A DNA stretch of 50,403 nucleotides from an uncultured Prevotellaceae bacterium (GTDB taxonomy: Bacteria; Bacteroidota; Bacteroidia; Bacteroidales; Bacteroidaceae). Positions 27,049 through 35,793 of the stretch are shown here, in pieces. Every line of letters begins with the position of its first letter. The first letter of the stretch is position 1. The notes under the pieces were generated by a model that saw nothing but the letters and a program-made list of their open reading frames with translations, did no database searches and was not told the origin of the DNA. Location of the stretch: positions 1 through 50,403 of the forward strand of contig CAMBDA010000023.1 of the NCBI GenBank assembly GCA_945865175.1. The letters are read 5' to 3'. The position numbers were made by a program, and so were the translations under genes.

Positions 27049-27087
27049 AGAACGGGATTTCACGGCCAAAACCTGACATCCCGTTCT
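27049..27087 (-). terminator. Inverted repeat after pgk
   Basis: AGAACGGGAT (27049-27058) and ATCCCGTTCT (27078-27087) form a perfect 10-bp stem with a 19-nt loop, 30 bp after the pgk stop and just upstream of the lipoprotein gene. In the pgk direction a T-rich stretch (TCTTCTTATC) follows, so it probably terminates or attenuates read-through. Confidence 0.55.
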
Positions 27088-27116
27088 CCAGATGATTCAC
27101 TAACTGATAGTTGCAA

Positions 27117-28388
27117 TTATCCCTTGATGGCAGCTACGCCGGGAAGCACCTTGCCCTCGATGGCTTCAAGAAGAGCACCGCCACCCGTAGAAATGTAGCT
27201 TACCTTGTCGGTGAGACCGAACTTGGTGCAGCATGCCACTGAGTCGCCACCGCCAATCAGCGAGAATGCACCCTCAGCAGTGGCCTTGGCAATAGCTTCG
27301 CCCACAGCCCTGCTACCTGCGGTGAACTCGTCACATTCGAAACAGCCTGCAGGACCGTTCCACAGAATGGTCTTGGCACCCTCGATGGCCTTGGCAAACT
27401 TCTCACGGCTGACAGGACCTGCATCCAAACCTTCGTACTCAGCGGGAATGGCATTGCTGGGGAACACCTCAACCTTGGCACCTTCCTTCACACTGAACGT
27501 TCCGAAGTCGTAACCCGTGCAGCATACGCTGTCCTCACCCAGAACCAGCTCCACACCATTCTCCTTAGCCTTGGCCTCTACGCCCAGGGCTACATCCAGC
27601 TTGTCAAGCTCCACAATGCTCTGGCCGATTTCACCACCGTGAGCCTTGCTGAAGGTATAGGTCATACCACCACAGAGGATGAGCTTGTCCACCTTACCCA
27701 GCAGGTTCTCAATGATGCCAATCTTGGAAGACACCTTGGAACCACCCATGATGGCAACAAAGGGACGCTTGATGTTGCTCAGCACGTTGTCCACAGCCTG
27801 TACTTCCTTCTCCATCAGATAGCCCAACATCTTGTTGTCGGCATCGAAATAGTCAGCGATGACAGCGGTGGAGGCATGCTTGCGGTGAGCTGTACCAAAG
27901 GCATCCATCACATAGCAGTCGGCATAGCCGGCCAGTGTCTTGGCAAATGCCTTCTGGCTCTCCTTCATGGCCTTCTTGGCCTCGTCATATTCGGGAGTAC
28001 CCTTCTCCACACCCACGGGCTTGCCTTCCTCCTCGGGATAATAACGGAGGTTCTCCAGCAGCAGCACCTCGCCCATCTTCAGGGCAGCGGCAGCTTCCTG
28101 GGCCTTTGCACAGTCGGGAGCAAACTTCACTTCCTCCACGCCCAAAGCCTTGGCTACAGCATCCTTGATCTGGCCCAAAGAGAGCTTGGGGTTCACCTTG
28201 CCCTTGGGCTTGCCCATGTGGCTCATGATGATGAGCGCACCACCAGCCTCCAGAATATGCTTGAGGGTGGGGAGTGCACCGCGAATGCGGGTGTCGTCGG
28301 TAATTTCACCGTTCTCGTTCAGGGGTACATTGAAATCCACACGAACGATGGCCTTCTTGCCAGCAAAATTGTAACTGTCGATAGTCAT
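27117..28388 (-). CDS. pgk: Phosphoglycerate kinase
   Basis: A 423-aa glycolytic enzyme that transfers phosphate between 1,3-bisphosphoglycerate and ADP. It carries the canonical signatures: [21 protein letters not shown] near the N-terminus, [47 protein letters not shown] and the C-terminal [16 protein letters not shown]...[11 protein letters not shown]. Length is slightly above the usual, with small insertions around residues 125-140, common in Bacteroidetes. It has a full consensus promoter 51 bp upstream and a hairpin downstream, and is monocistronic. Confidence 0.96.
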   Translation of the reverse strand: MTIDSYNFAGKKAIVRVDFNVPLNENGEITDDTRIRGALPTLKHILEAGGALIIMSHMGKPKGKVNPKLSLGQIKDAVAKALGVEEVKFAPDCAKAQEAAAALKMGEVLLLENLRYYPEEEGKPVGVEKGTPEYDEAKKAMKESQKAFAKTLAGYADCYVMDAFGTAHRKHASTAVIADYFDADNKMLGYLMEKEVQAVDNVLSNIKRPFVAIMGGSKVSSKIGIIENLLGKVDKLILCGGMTYTFSKAHGGEIGQSIVELDKLDVALGVEAKAKENGVELVLGEDSVCCTGYDFGTFSVKEGAKVEVFPSNAIPAEYEGLDAGPVSREKFAKAIEGAKTILWNGPAGCFECDEFTAGSRAVGEAIAKATAEGAFSLIGGGDSVACCTKFGLTDKVSYISTGGGALLEAIEGKVLPGVAAIKG

Positions 28389-28438
28389 AACGTTTTTGTT
28401 TTCTTGTTTATGGTTGTCTAATGTTTGTTTTCCGAATA

Positions 28439-28470
28439 CAAAGTTACGGGTTTATGTCGGCATACGCAAA
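28439..28470 (-). promoter_or_regulatory. pgk: Consensus promoter of pgk
   Basis: On the minus strand, TTTG (28467-28470), a 20-nt spacer and TAACTTTG (28439-28446) make a full Bacteroidetes-type promoter 50 bp before the pgk start, as expected for a highly expressed gene. Confidence 0.75.
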
Positions 28471-28513
28471 CTTATTACAATAAAAAATGTGATTTACACG
28501 CATTTTGTCCTTC

Positions 28514-29146
28514 TCACAGTTTCTGGAGGCACACACCCAACAGTCCGCACTGGACACAACGGGGGTTGCGGGCTGTGCACACATAACGACCATGGAGAAT
28601 CAGCCAATGGTGGGCCAGTGGGATGATGGAAGCTGGAAAATGAGCCGTGAGTTGCTTCTCCACACTCAGGGGTGTGGTGCATGACGGGGGCACGAGCCCT
28701 ATCCTATGGCTCACCCTGAACACATGGGTGTCCACGGCCATGCGTGCCTTCTGGAACACCACGGCCTGAATGACATTGGCCGTCTTGCGCCCCACCCCCG
28801 GCAGTTTCTCCAAATCTTCGCCCAAGGGCGGCACCTCTCCTCCATACCGTTCCACCAGCATTCGGGCCATTGCCACCAGATGACGGGCCTTGTTGTTGGG
28901 ATAGCTCACGCTGTGAATGTATTCAAATACGGCTTCCGGTGTGGCCTGGGCCAATGCCTGGGGAGTGGGGAAAGCCTGGAACAAAGCGGGTGTCACCTGA
29001 TTGATGCGTTTGTCGGTACATTGGGCACTCAGCATCACTGCCACCAGCAGCTCAAAGGGTGTCTGGTAGTGGAGTTCTGTCTTCGCCTCAGGCATGGCCT
29101 GACTGAAATAGGCAATTACGGCTTCGTATCTTTGTTTCTTGGTCAT
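28514..29146 (-). CDS. nth: Endonuclease III
   Basis: A 210-aa DNA glycosylase/AP lyase for oxidised pyrimidines, starting at MTKKQRYEAVIAYF. The helix-hairpin-helix LEKLPGVGRKTANVI contains catalytic lysine K121, and catalytic D139 follows in AVDTHVFRVSHRIGL. The C-terminal [4Fe-4S] cluster ligands are C190, C197, C200 and C206 (C-x6-C-x2-C-x5-C). Its -7 box (TACTTTTG, 29168-29175) is divergent from that of the GH18 remnant. Confidence 0.95.
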   Translation of the reverse strand: MTKKQRYEAVIAYFSQAMPEAKTELHYQTPFELLVAVMLSAQCTDKRINQVTPALFQAFPTPQALAQATPEAVFEYIHSVSYPNNKARHLVAMARMLVERYGGEVPPLGEDLEKLPGVGRKTANVIQAVVFQKARMAVDTHVFRVSHRIGLVPPSCTTPLSVEKQLTAHFPASIIPLAHHWLILHGRYVCTARNPRCVQCGLLGVCLQKL

Positions 29147-29167
29147 TTGGTAATGGGATATTTGATG

Positions 29168-29225
29168 CAAAAGTATAAAAAATCAGGCACGCAAGCCATA
29201 TATTCACGGATTTTTTTTAACTTTG
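29168..29225. promoter_or_regulatory. Divergent -7 boxes of nth and the GH18 remnant
   Basis: TACTTTTG on the minus strand (29168-29175) serves nth. TAACTTTG on the plus strand (29218-29225) lies 29 bp before the GH18 remnant and may drive the rightward operon beginning there. Confidence 0.5.
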
Positions 29226-29254
29226 CACTGCATTTATGCTGAATCAATGTCAAT

Positions 29255-29482
29255 ATGAACAACAAATTACTATTCCCACTTGCATTCTGCCTGTCTTCAC
29301 TGCTCTCGGCAGCCAAAGGGCAGACGGGCTACAAACGTGTGGCGGTGGCCTATGCCCGCTCGCTCAAGAAGAAATGCCGTCATGCCCAAAAGCAGGGACT
29401 TCGTGGTGTGATGTACTGGGACTACAACGGCGACGATGCCCAAGGCTCCCTGCGCAAATGTGTATGGAAGACCATGCGATGA
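29255..29482 (+). pseudogene. GH18 chitinase/endoglycosidase remnant, internally deleted
   Basis: An uninterrupted 75-codon frame. An intact signal peptide (MNNKLLFPLAFCLSSLLSAAKGQ) is fused directly to what looks like the last 50 residues of a GH18 enzyme: VAYARSLKKKCRHAQKQGLRGVMYWDYNGDDAQGSLRK. In GH18 the strand-8 motif (GxMYWDYxGD) and the final helix appear like this, but the rest of the barrel, including the DxxDxDxE catalytic motif, is absent. The most likely origin is an in-frame internal deletion. The upstream -7 box is intact, so a small secreted peptide could still be made. An alternative is a genuine small secreted protein. Confidence 0.65.
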
Positions 29483-29541
29483 AACCCATCAGGAGAAGCC
29501 GGAATGGACAGCTGGAAATAATTAAATGCAAATCATAATTC

Positions 29542-30837
29542 ATGAACAAGAAAAGAACATTCATCCCGTTGCTGACAGCCATGCTGGCAACGGCACCAAT
29601 GGGGGCAAAGGCCGACACCTTTGACCTTCTGTTCCAAAACCGCACGCTCCGTGTGGACTATGTCTTCAGCGGTGATGCACGCCACCAGCAGATAAGCCTC
29701 GACGAGCTGCGCATGAGCGACGGATGGTGGGGGCGCAGGGTAAACCTCGACAAACTGCTGCTCAAAGGGAACGGACAGATTGTAATGACCGACACGCTGG
29801 GGTGCGACACGCTCTACACCACCTCGTTCAGTACACTTTTCCAGGAATGGCAGACCACCGAAGAGGCCGCAAGCGGCATACGCAAATCTTTTGAAAATGT
29901 GTTTCTACTGCCCATGCCAAGGGAAACCGTCGACGTAACCGTCACCCTCTCTGATATTCACGGAAAAACCAGTAGCCGCTTCACACACAGAGTGAACCCG
30001 CTGGACATCCTCATCCGCCCTGTCACCCCTCCTCAAGGAACCACATGGGAATATGTGAAGCAAGGAGGTGACAGCCGCCAATGTATCGACTTGGCTTTCG
30101 TTTCCGAAGGCTACACCGAGCAGGAGAAAGACCTGTTCCTGGAGGACTGCCGCAAGGGGGTGGAAGCCTTTCTCAGCCATGAGCCTTTCCGTTCGATGGC
30201 CAGCAAGCTCAACTTTGTAGCCGTATTCTCCCCATCAGCCGAAAGCGGTGTAAGCATCCCTCACAACCAGCAGTGGAAACAGACAGTACTGGGCAGCAGC
30301 TTTGACACCTTCTATAGTCAACGCTATCTCACCACCCTTCATCTCAAAAAACTACACGACGTGCTGGGTGGTGCTCCCTACGAGCATATCGTGATTCTGG
30401 CCAATACAGACAACTATGGCGGCGGCGGCATCTACAACAGCTACCTCATGAGTGCCGCCCACAACGAGAAAGCCCGCCCTGTGCTGGTGCATGAGTTCGG
30501 ACATAGTTTCGGCGGACTGGCCGACGAATATTTCTACGACGACCAGTATGACACCATGTACCCCTCCGACACGGAGCCATGGGAGCCCAATATCACTACG
30601 CTCTACCGCTTTTCCGACAAATGGCAGGACATGCTTCCCGAAGCTACACCCATCCCCACCCCTGCCGACGGAAAGGACATCTACACACGGCTGGGTGTCT
30701 ATGAAGGTGCAGGCTACCAGTCGAAGGGCGTGTACCGTCCCGTACAGGAGTGCCGCATGAAAATCAATGAGGCACCCGAGTTTTGCCCCGTATGCCGAAG
30801 GGCACTGGAGCGCATGATTGATTATCACACTCATTGA
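29542..30837 (+). CDS. Secreted M64 family metallopeptidase
   Basis: A 431-aa protein with a signal peptide (MNKKRTFIPLLTAMLATAPMGAKA), an N-terminal beta-rich M64_N-type domain (about 25-155: TFDLLFQNRTLRVDYVFSGD) and an IgA-peptidase M64 catalytic domain (about 165-425). The zinc motif is H317-E318-F-G-H321, continued as SFGGLADEY with D328 a probable third ligand. CIDLAFVSEGYTEQEKDLF is the usual start of the catalytic domain, and CRMKINEAPEFCPVCRRAL the Cys-rich end. M64 enzymes are known in gut Bacteroidetes and include IgA-cleaving and mucin-acting members. It lies between the GH18 remnant and GH97. Confidence 0.9.
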   Translation: MNKKRTFIPLLTAMLATAPMGAKADTFDLLFQNRTLRVDYVFSGDARHQQISLDELRMSDGWWGRRVNLDKLLLKGNGQIVMTDTLGCDTLYTTSFSTLFQEWQTTEEAASGIRKSFENVFLLPMPRETVDVTVTLSDIHGKTSSRFTHRVNPLDILIRPVTPPQGTTWEYVKQGGDSRQCIDLAFVSEGYTEQEKDLFLEDCRKGVEAFLSHEPFRSMASKLNFVAVFSPSAESGVSIPHNQQWKQTVLGSSFDTFYSQRYLTTLHLKKLHDVLGGAPYEHIVILANTDNYGGGGIYNSYLMSAAHNEKARPVLVHEFGHSFGGLADEYFYDDQYDTMYPSDTEPWEPNITTLYRFSDKWQDMLPEATPIPTPADGKDIYTRLGVYEGAGYQSKGVYRPVQECRMKINEAPEFCPVCRRALERMIDYHTH

Positions 30838-30901
30838 AAGCATACACATGCGCTCCAGTCTCCAGATTAAAAAAGGAAAAACCAAAGAAAAAAATACAGA
30901 C

Positions 30902-32863
30902 ATGAGTAAACAATTCATCCTCCCCGCTGCCCTGATTATGATGGGAAGCATTGCAATGAAAGCCCAGCAGCAGACCGTGGCATCACCCGACGGCAAACTG
31001 GTGGTAACCGTAAACAACCAGCCCGATGGCATCACCTACAGTGTCACCTACGGAGAACACGATATGCTGCTCCCGTCCGCATTAGGCGTTGTGGCGAACA
31101 ATGATGATTTCGGGAAGGCGTTGACCCTGAAGGACAGCAAGACACGCACCATCGACCAGACCTATCAGCTTAGACAGGCCAAGGCCACAGACATCCATTA
31201 TCAGGCCAATGAGCTGACCATGTCCTTTGCCAGCGCAAAAGGTTTCCCGATGGATATCGTCTTCAGGGTGAGCAACAACGATGTGGCCTTCCGCTACCAG
31301 TTTGCACCTAAAGACGGGGTGGCGTGCATGACTGTCACAGGCGAACATACGGCTTTCCGCCTGCCGGCACAAACCACCACCTTCATCTGTCCACAGTCGG
31401 GACCCATGGGCGGATGGATGCGCACCAAGCCCAGCTATGAGGAGGAATACAAGCCTGATGCACCTCTGGTCGCGGCCTCGGCTTATGGCCAGGGCTACAC
31501 CTTCCCCTGTCTTTTCCGTCTGGGGGATGACGGATGGGTGATGGTGAGCGAAACAGGCACACACGGCCAATACGTGGGCTGCCACCTCTCCGACTACGAC
31601 AGTACCAAAGGCTACACCATCGCATTCCCCATGGAAGGAGAAAGCAATGGTTTCGGGGGTACTATGGCCGGAATGCCGCTTCCCAGTTCCACCCCATGGC
31701 GCACCATCACAGTGGGTACCAGCCTGAAACCTATCGTAGAAACCACAGTGGCCTACGACGTAGTGGAACCCCTCTATGCGCCCAACTACGACTATCTTCC
31801 CGGACGCTACACCTGGAGTTGGCTTGTATGGCAGGACAACTCTATCAACTATGACGATCAGGTGGCCTTTATCGATGTGGCAGCAGCCATGGGATATGAA
31901 TATTGTCTGGTGGACGCCTGCTGGGACACCAACATCGGACGCGAACGAATGGAACGGCTGAGCCAGTATGCCCAGGGAAAAGGGGTGGCCCTGATGCTAT
32001 GGTACAACTCGAACGGTGCATGGAACGACGCACCGCAGACCCCAGTACACCGCATGGACAAGTCGGCTGCACGTCGCGCAGAGATGGCCTGGATGCAACG
32101 CATTGGTGTAAAGGGTATCAAGGTGGATTTCTTCGGCGGTGACAAGCAGCACACCATGCAGCTCTATGAGGATATTCTCACGGATGCCAACGAATTCGGG
32201 CTACAGGTAATTTTCCACGGATGCACTCTACCACGTGGATGGGAGAGGATGTTCCCCAACTTTGTGGGATCCGAAGCAGTACTTGCTTCGGAAAACGTTT
32301 ATTTCAGCGATTATCACGCCCGTCAGGAAGGATTTCAGTTGACGATGCATCCCTTCTGCCGCAATGCCGTGGCATCGATGGACTGGGGCGGAACCATCAT
32401 GAACCGCTATCTTTCAAAGGACAACCAATCGCGTCACCGCAGATTTACGAGCGACACCTTCGAAATGGCCGCGTCCATCGTGAACCAGTGTGTCATCCAA
32501 TGTATTGCCATGCAACCGAACAACCTTACAGACCTTCCTCAATTCGAAAAGGATTTTCTCAAGACTGTACCCACCCAATGGCAAGAGACACGTTTTATCG
32601 ACGGATACCCCGGACGCTATGTGGTGCTGGCACGCAAGAGTACACAGGGATGGATTGTGGCTGCTCTCAACGGTACTGACAAACCCATCTCGCTAGAACT
32701 GCCCATGCCCATGGGTGCACGCCAGTCCGTTACCGTCTATGATGATGCAGCCCTGAAGAAGGGAGCACTGTGGCCCGAGAGTCGCATGCGCACCGACAAG
32801 ACAGACAAGAACGGCAACCTGAAACTGACGCTCCAGCCCTGCGGAGGAGCCATCGTGAAGTAG
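30902..32863 (+). CDS. GH97 family alpha-glycosidase, secreted
   Basis: A 653-aa protein starting at MSKQFILPAALIMMGSIAMKAQ, a signal peptide. It has the three-part GH97 layout: an N-terminal beta-super-sandwich (VASPDGKLVVTVNN, SALGVVANN), a catalytic barrel (YAPNYDYLPGRYTWSWLVWQD, YCLVDACWD, MLWYNSNGAWND) and a C-terminal beta domain. D409 in GIKVDFFGGDKQ sits where retaining GH97 alpha-galactosidases carry their nucleophile, and E458 in VGSEAV is a likely acid/base. A retaining alpha-galactosidase is therefore more likely than a SusB-type inverting alpha-glucosidase, though this is inferred. It may compensate for the lost GH27 enzyme elsewhere in the window. No SusC/SusD pair is nearby. 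Confidence 0.9.
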   Translation: MSKQFILPAALIMMGSIAMKAQQQTVASPDGKLVVTVNNQPDGITYSVTYGEHDMLLPSALGVVANNDDFGKALTLKDSKTRTIDQTYQLRQAKATDIHYQANELTMSFASAKGFPMDIVFRVSNNDVAFRYQFAPKDGVACMTVTGEHTAFRLPAQTTTFICPQSGPMGGWMRTKPSYEEEYKPDAPLVAASAYGQGYTFPCLFRLGDDGWVMVSETGTHGQYVGCHLSDYDSTKGYTIAFPMEGESNGFGGTMAGMPLPSSTPWRTITVGTSLKPIVETTVAYDVVEPLYAPNYDYLPGRYTWSWLVWQDNSINYDDQVAFIDVAAAMGYEYCLVDACWDTNIGRERMERLSQYAQGKGVALMLWYNSNGAWNDAPQTPVHRMDKSAARRAEMAWMQRIGVKGIKVDFFGGDKQHTMQLYEDILTDANEFGLQVIFHGCTLPRGWERMFPNFVGSEAVLASENVYFSDYHARQEGFQLTMHPFCRNAVASMDWGGTIMNRYLSKDNQSRHRRFTSDTFEMAASIVNQCVIQCIAMQPNNLTDLPQFEKDFLKTVPTQWQETRFIDGYPGRYVVLARKSTQGWIVAALNGTDKPISLELPMPMGARQSVTVYDDAALKKGALWPESRMRTDKTDKNGNLKLTLQPCGGAIVK

Positions 32864-32913
32864 CGGGTTCTCACAGTCACTCATACTATTCGAATATATA
32901 TATAGGTAAGATA

Positions 32914-33906
32914 ATGAGTCATAAAATCGGAATTCTGGGCACTGGACACATTGCCCATAAAATGGCATCCACCATCGCACAAATGGATGGATACGAAAAC
33001 TATGCAGTGGCATCACGCTCACAGGATAAAGCATGCCAGTTTGCCGCCCAATACCAAATACCCCATGCTTATGGCAGCTATGAGGCGCTGGCCGCTGACC
33101 CTGAAGTAGAACTCATCTACATAGCCACTCCCCACTCCAGCCACTATGACAACGCACGCTTGTGCGTCTTACATGACAAGCCCGTACTCTGCGAAAAAGC
33201 CTTCACAGCCAATGCGCTGGAGGCAGAACGACTGCTTGTACTGGCCAAGGAACGGGGCGTATTCATCACCGAAGCCATCTGGACCCGCTATATGCCCCTG
33301 ATGCTGAAGGTGGTACAGCTGGTGAACGAAGGTGCGATAGGCCGACCCGACACGCTCTCAGCCAATCTCAGCTACGTCATCCACCAGGTGCCAAGACTGG
33401 TGCGTCCGGAACTGGCAGGAGGATCGCTACTAGACATTGGTATCTACCCGATTACCTTTGCTGCCATGGTCTTTGGCAGTGATATAGAACGCACGGTAGC
33501 CGTATGCAGCAAGACCGACACAGGAGTGGATGCGCAAGAGACCATCACCCAGTTTCTCAGTGACAACCGAATGGCTGTACTCCACAGCAGCATGTATTGC
33601 AGAAGTGACCGAAAGGGCATCATATCTGGTGACACAGGATATCTGGTGGTGGAGAATATCAACTGCCCGCAGGTGGTGCGGGTCTATGATACCATGGACC
33701 GCATGCAGGCCGAGTATTATCCTCCTCAGGACCAGATTAACGGCTATGAATATCAAGTAAGGGCCAGTATCGAAGCCATTGAGAAAGGCCAGCTGGAAAC
33801 ACCCTACATGCCACATGCCGAAATCCTGCGGATGATGCGCTATCTCGACAGTCTGCGACAGGAATGGGGAGTAGTATACCCCAATGACTCAAGAACCGAC
33901 CTTTAA
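32914..33906 (+). CDS. Gfo/Idh/MocA family oxidoreductase
   Basis: A 330-aa NAD(P)-dependent oxidoreductase starting at MSHKIGILGTGHIAHKMA, the Rossmann GxGxxA motif. The conserved LIYIATPHSSHYDNARLCVLHDKPVLCEKAF gives the lysine motif (EKAF in place of EKP). The fold continues with ITEAIWTRYMPLMLKV and GGSLLDIGIYP, as in dihydrodiol dehydrogenase-like members. No signal peptide is present, so it is cytosolic. It follows GH97 by 50 bp and probably acts on sugars or sugar derivatives. The next gene starts 23 bp inside its 3' end. Confidence 0.88.
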   Translation: MSHKIGILGTGHIAHKMASTIAQMDGYENYAVASRSQDKACQFAAQYQIPHAYGSYEALAADPEVELIYIATPHSSHYDNARLCVLHDKPVLCEKAFTANALEAERLLVLAKERGVFITEAIWTRYMPLMLKVVQLVNEGAIGRPDTLSANLSYVIHQVPRLVRPELAGGSLLDIGIYPITFAAMVFGSDIERTVAVCSKTDTGVDAQETITQFLSDNRMAVLHSSMYCRSDRKGIISGDTGYLVVENINCPQVVRVYDTMDRMQAEYYPPQDQINGYEYQVRASIEAIEKGQLETPYMPHAEILRMMRYLDSLRQEWGVVYPNDSRTDL

Positions 33907-35287
33907 CCCTCCAACGCACGATAATATGGAGAATAACAAGCTCACCATTGAACAGCGCTTCAGACGACTGGTCAATATGGGGCACGACAAAGCCCCCGAG
34001 GAGGAAATCATCCGTTCCATCGAGGAGGGCATCGAATTTCATGGTGCAAAACTATGGATTCTGGTGATCGCCATCTTTGTAGCATCGCTGGGACTGAACA
34101 CCAACAGTGCCGCCGTCATCATCGGTGCCATGCTCATCAGCCCGCTCATGGGTCCCATCATCGGTATGGGACTGGGAGTGGGAGTATACGACTTTGAACT
34201 TTTCAAACGCGCCATCCGCAACTATCTGGTGACCACCCTTTTCAGTGTCACCACCGCTACGGTGTACTTTCTCATCTCCCCCCTCACTGAGGCACAGTCG
34301 GAGTTGCTGGCACGTACATCGCCCACCATCTACGACGTGGGTATCGCACTCTGTGGCGGTCTGGCCGGCATCATCGCGCTGAGCAGCCGTAGCCAGCGCA
34401 CAGGCAATGTCATCCCCGGTGTGGCCATCGCCACAGCCCTTATGCCCCCACTCTGCACCGTGGGCTATGGCATAGCCTTGGGCAACTTTGCCTATGCGGC
34501 CGGTGCCCTCTATCTCTACCTCATCAATACAGTCTTCATCGCACTAAGCACCACCCTGGGCGTGACACTTATACTGAAGCTCCACAAGAAGCAACAGGTG
34601 GACAAGAAACGGGCCAAACGCGTACGCCACAGCATTCTGGCCATTGCGCTGGTGACAATGATTCCCAGTATTTATCTCACACTGGGCATCCTGCGCAGTA
34701 CCATGTTTGAAAGACAGGCTCGCCTGTTTGTGCAGAACGAAATGAAGTTCAACAATGCACGCGTGCTCAGCACCCATGCAGATGCCAAGCACAACCAGAT
34801 ACAGGTGGTGATGGTAGGGCAGCCCGTGGACACCATACTCATCCGTCAGGCAGCAGACCGTCTGTCCCAATACCATCTCAATGAGACCAGACTGGATGTG
34901 GTGCAAAGCGGCGCACAAATGGATGAGAATGAAATACGCGACATCGTAAACGGCATCTACGACCGCAGAATCAACAGGCAGACCGAAGCCGAGAAGCGCA
35001 TCAATGAGTTGGAACTGGCGGTTGCCAGAATGCAGCAGCACGACAAACTGTCGGCTACGGTATTCCCCGAGTTGAAAACGCTGTTTCCCCAGGTGGGCAG
35101 CCTGTCCATCCTACAAGGACGCACAGCCTACAGCTCCGGTGACAGCATCACCACCGACAGTGCTTCCCACATAGCCGTCATCCATACCACCCCTCTGAAT
35201 GCAGACGACGAGACACGCATGACGCAATGGCTCAGACAACGCACGGGCATATCACGTTTGCAGATACTTTCCATAACAAAGCCATGA
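33884..35287 (+). CDS. DUF389 membrane protein
   Basis: A 467-aa inner-membrane protein of the DUF389 (TIGR00341-like) family. About six hydrophobic segments occupy residues 58-260 (LWILVIAIFVASLGL, AAVIIGAMLISPLMGPIIGMGLG, GIALCGGLAGIIAL, VIPGVAIATALMPPLCTVGYG). The pattern ASxGLNxNSxAVIIGAMLISPLMGPI is the family signature. A soluble C-terminal part of about 200 residues follows. Function is unknown. The first ATG (33884) overlaps the oxidoreductase gene by 23 bp; the ATG at 33926 (MENNKLTIEQRF) is an equally plausible start. It ends in an ATGA overlap with the CinA-C gene. Confidence 0.88.
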   Translation: MTQEPTFNPPTHDNMENNKLTIEQRFRRLVNMGHDKAPEEEIIRSIEEGIEFHGAKLWILVIAIFVASLGLNTNSAAVIIGAMLISPLMGPIIGMGLGVGVYDFELFKRAIRNYLVTTLFSVTTATVYFLISPLTEAQSELLARTSPTIYDVGIALCGGLAGIIALSSRSQRTGNVIPGVAIATALMPPLCTVGYGIALGNFAYAAGALYLYLINTVFIALSTTLGVTLILKLHKKQQVDKKRAKRVRHSILAIALVTMIPSIYLTLGILRSTMFERQARLFVQNEMKFNNARVLSTHADAKHNQIQVVMVGQPVDTILIRQAADRLSQYHLNETRLDVVQSGAQMDENEIRDIVNGIYDRRINRQTEAEKRINELELAVARMQQHDKLSATVFPELKTLFPQVGSLSILQGRTAYSSGDSITTDSASHIAVIHTTPLNADDETRMTQWLRQRTGISRLQILSITKP

Positions 35288-35793
35288 AGACCCTGTTGAC
35301 CAATCTGTCCGAATCCATCCGCATTGAAATGGTAAGCCGTCAGCTTACACTCAGCGTGGCAGAGAGCTGCACCAGCGGACTCATTGCTGCTGCACTCACC
35401 TCAGTGGATGGGGCATCAGCCTATTTCCAAGGTGGGCTGGTTGCCTATCAGGACTGGATGAAACAAACGTATCTCAATGTGGATGGTGCCGCCATCCAAC
35501 AGTATGATGTGGTAAGTCGTCAGGTGGTAGAACAGATGGTGGAAGGCGCATGCCAGCAATTCCACTCGTCAATGGCCATTGCCTCCACTGGCTATGCCGG
35601 TGCAGGCAATGGCCGCATTCCTGCGGGTACAATTTGGATTGGATGGGGAAAGCCAGGTGACATACATTCACAGATGCTTCTTCTACATGGCAGTCGTACC
35701 GACAATACGGCATGGGCCACAGCCTCTGCGCTGCGGGCCTTTTGCTCCTATCTGGGCCTTTCCTGCAAAGAGGAAAGCGAAAAAAAGTCATGA
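35284..35793 (+). CDS. pncC: CinA C-terminal domain amidohydrolase (PncC-like)
   Basis: A 169-aa stand-alone CinA C-terminal domain starting at MKTLLTNLSESIRIEMVSRQ. The diagnostic LSVAESCTSGLIAAALTSVDGASAYFQGGLVAY contains the active-site serine region, and SMAIASTGYAGAGNG...AGTIWIGW is the second signature. The family hydrolyses nicotinamide mononucleotide to nicotinate mononucleotide in the pyridine nucleotide cycle. It is joined by ATGA overlaps to the DUF389 gene before it and the MATE gene after it, so all three are translationally coupled. Confidence 0.9.
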   Translation: MKTLLTNLSESIRIEMVSRQLTLSVAESCTSGLIAAALTSVDGASAYFQGGLVAYQDWMKQTYLNVDGAAIQQYDVVSRQVVEQMVEGACQQFHSSMAIASTGYAGAGNGRIPAGTIWIGWGKPGDIHSQMLLLHGSRTDNTAWATASALRAFCSYLGLSCKEESEKKS

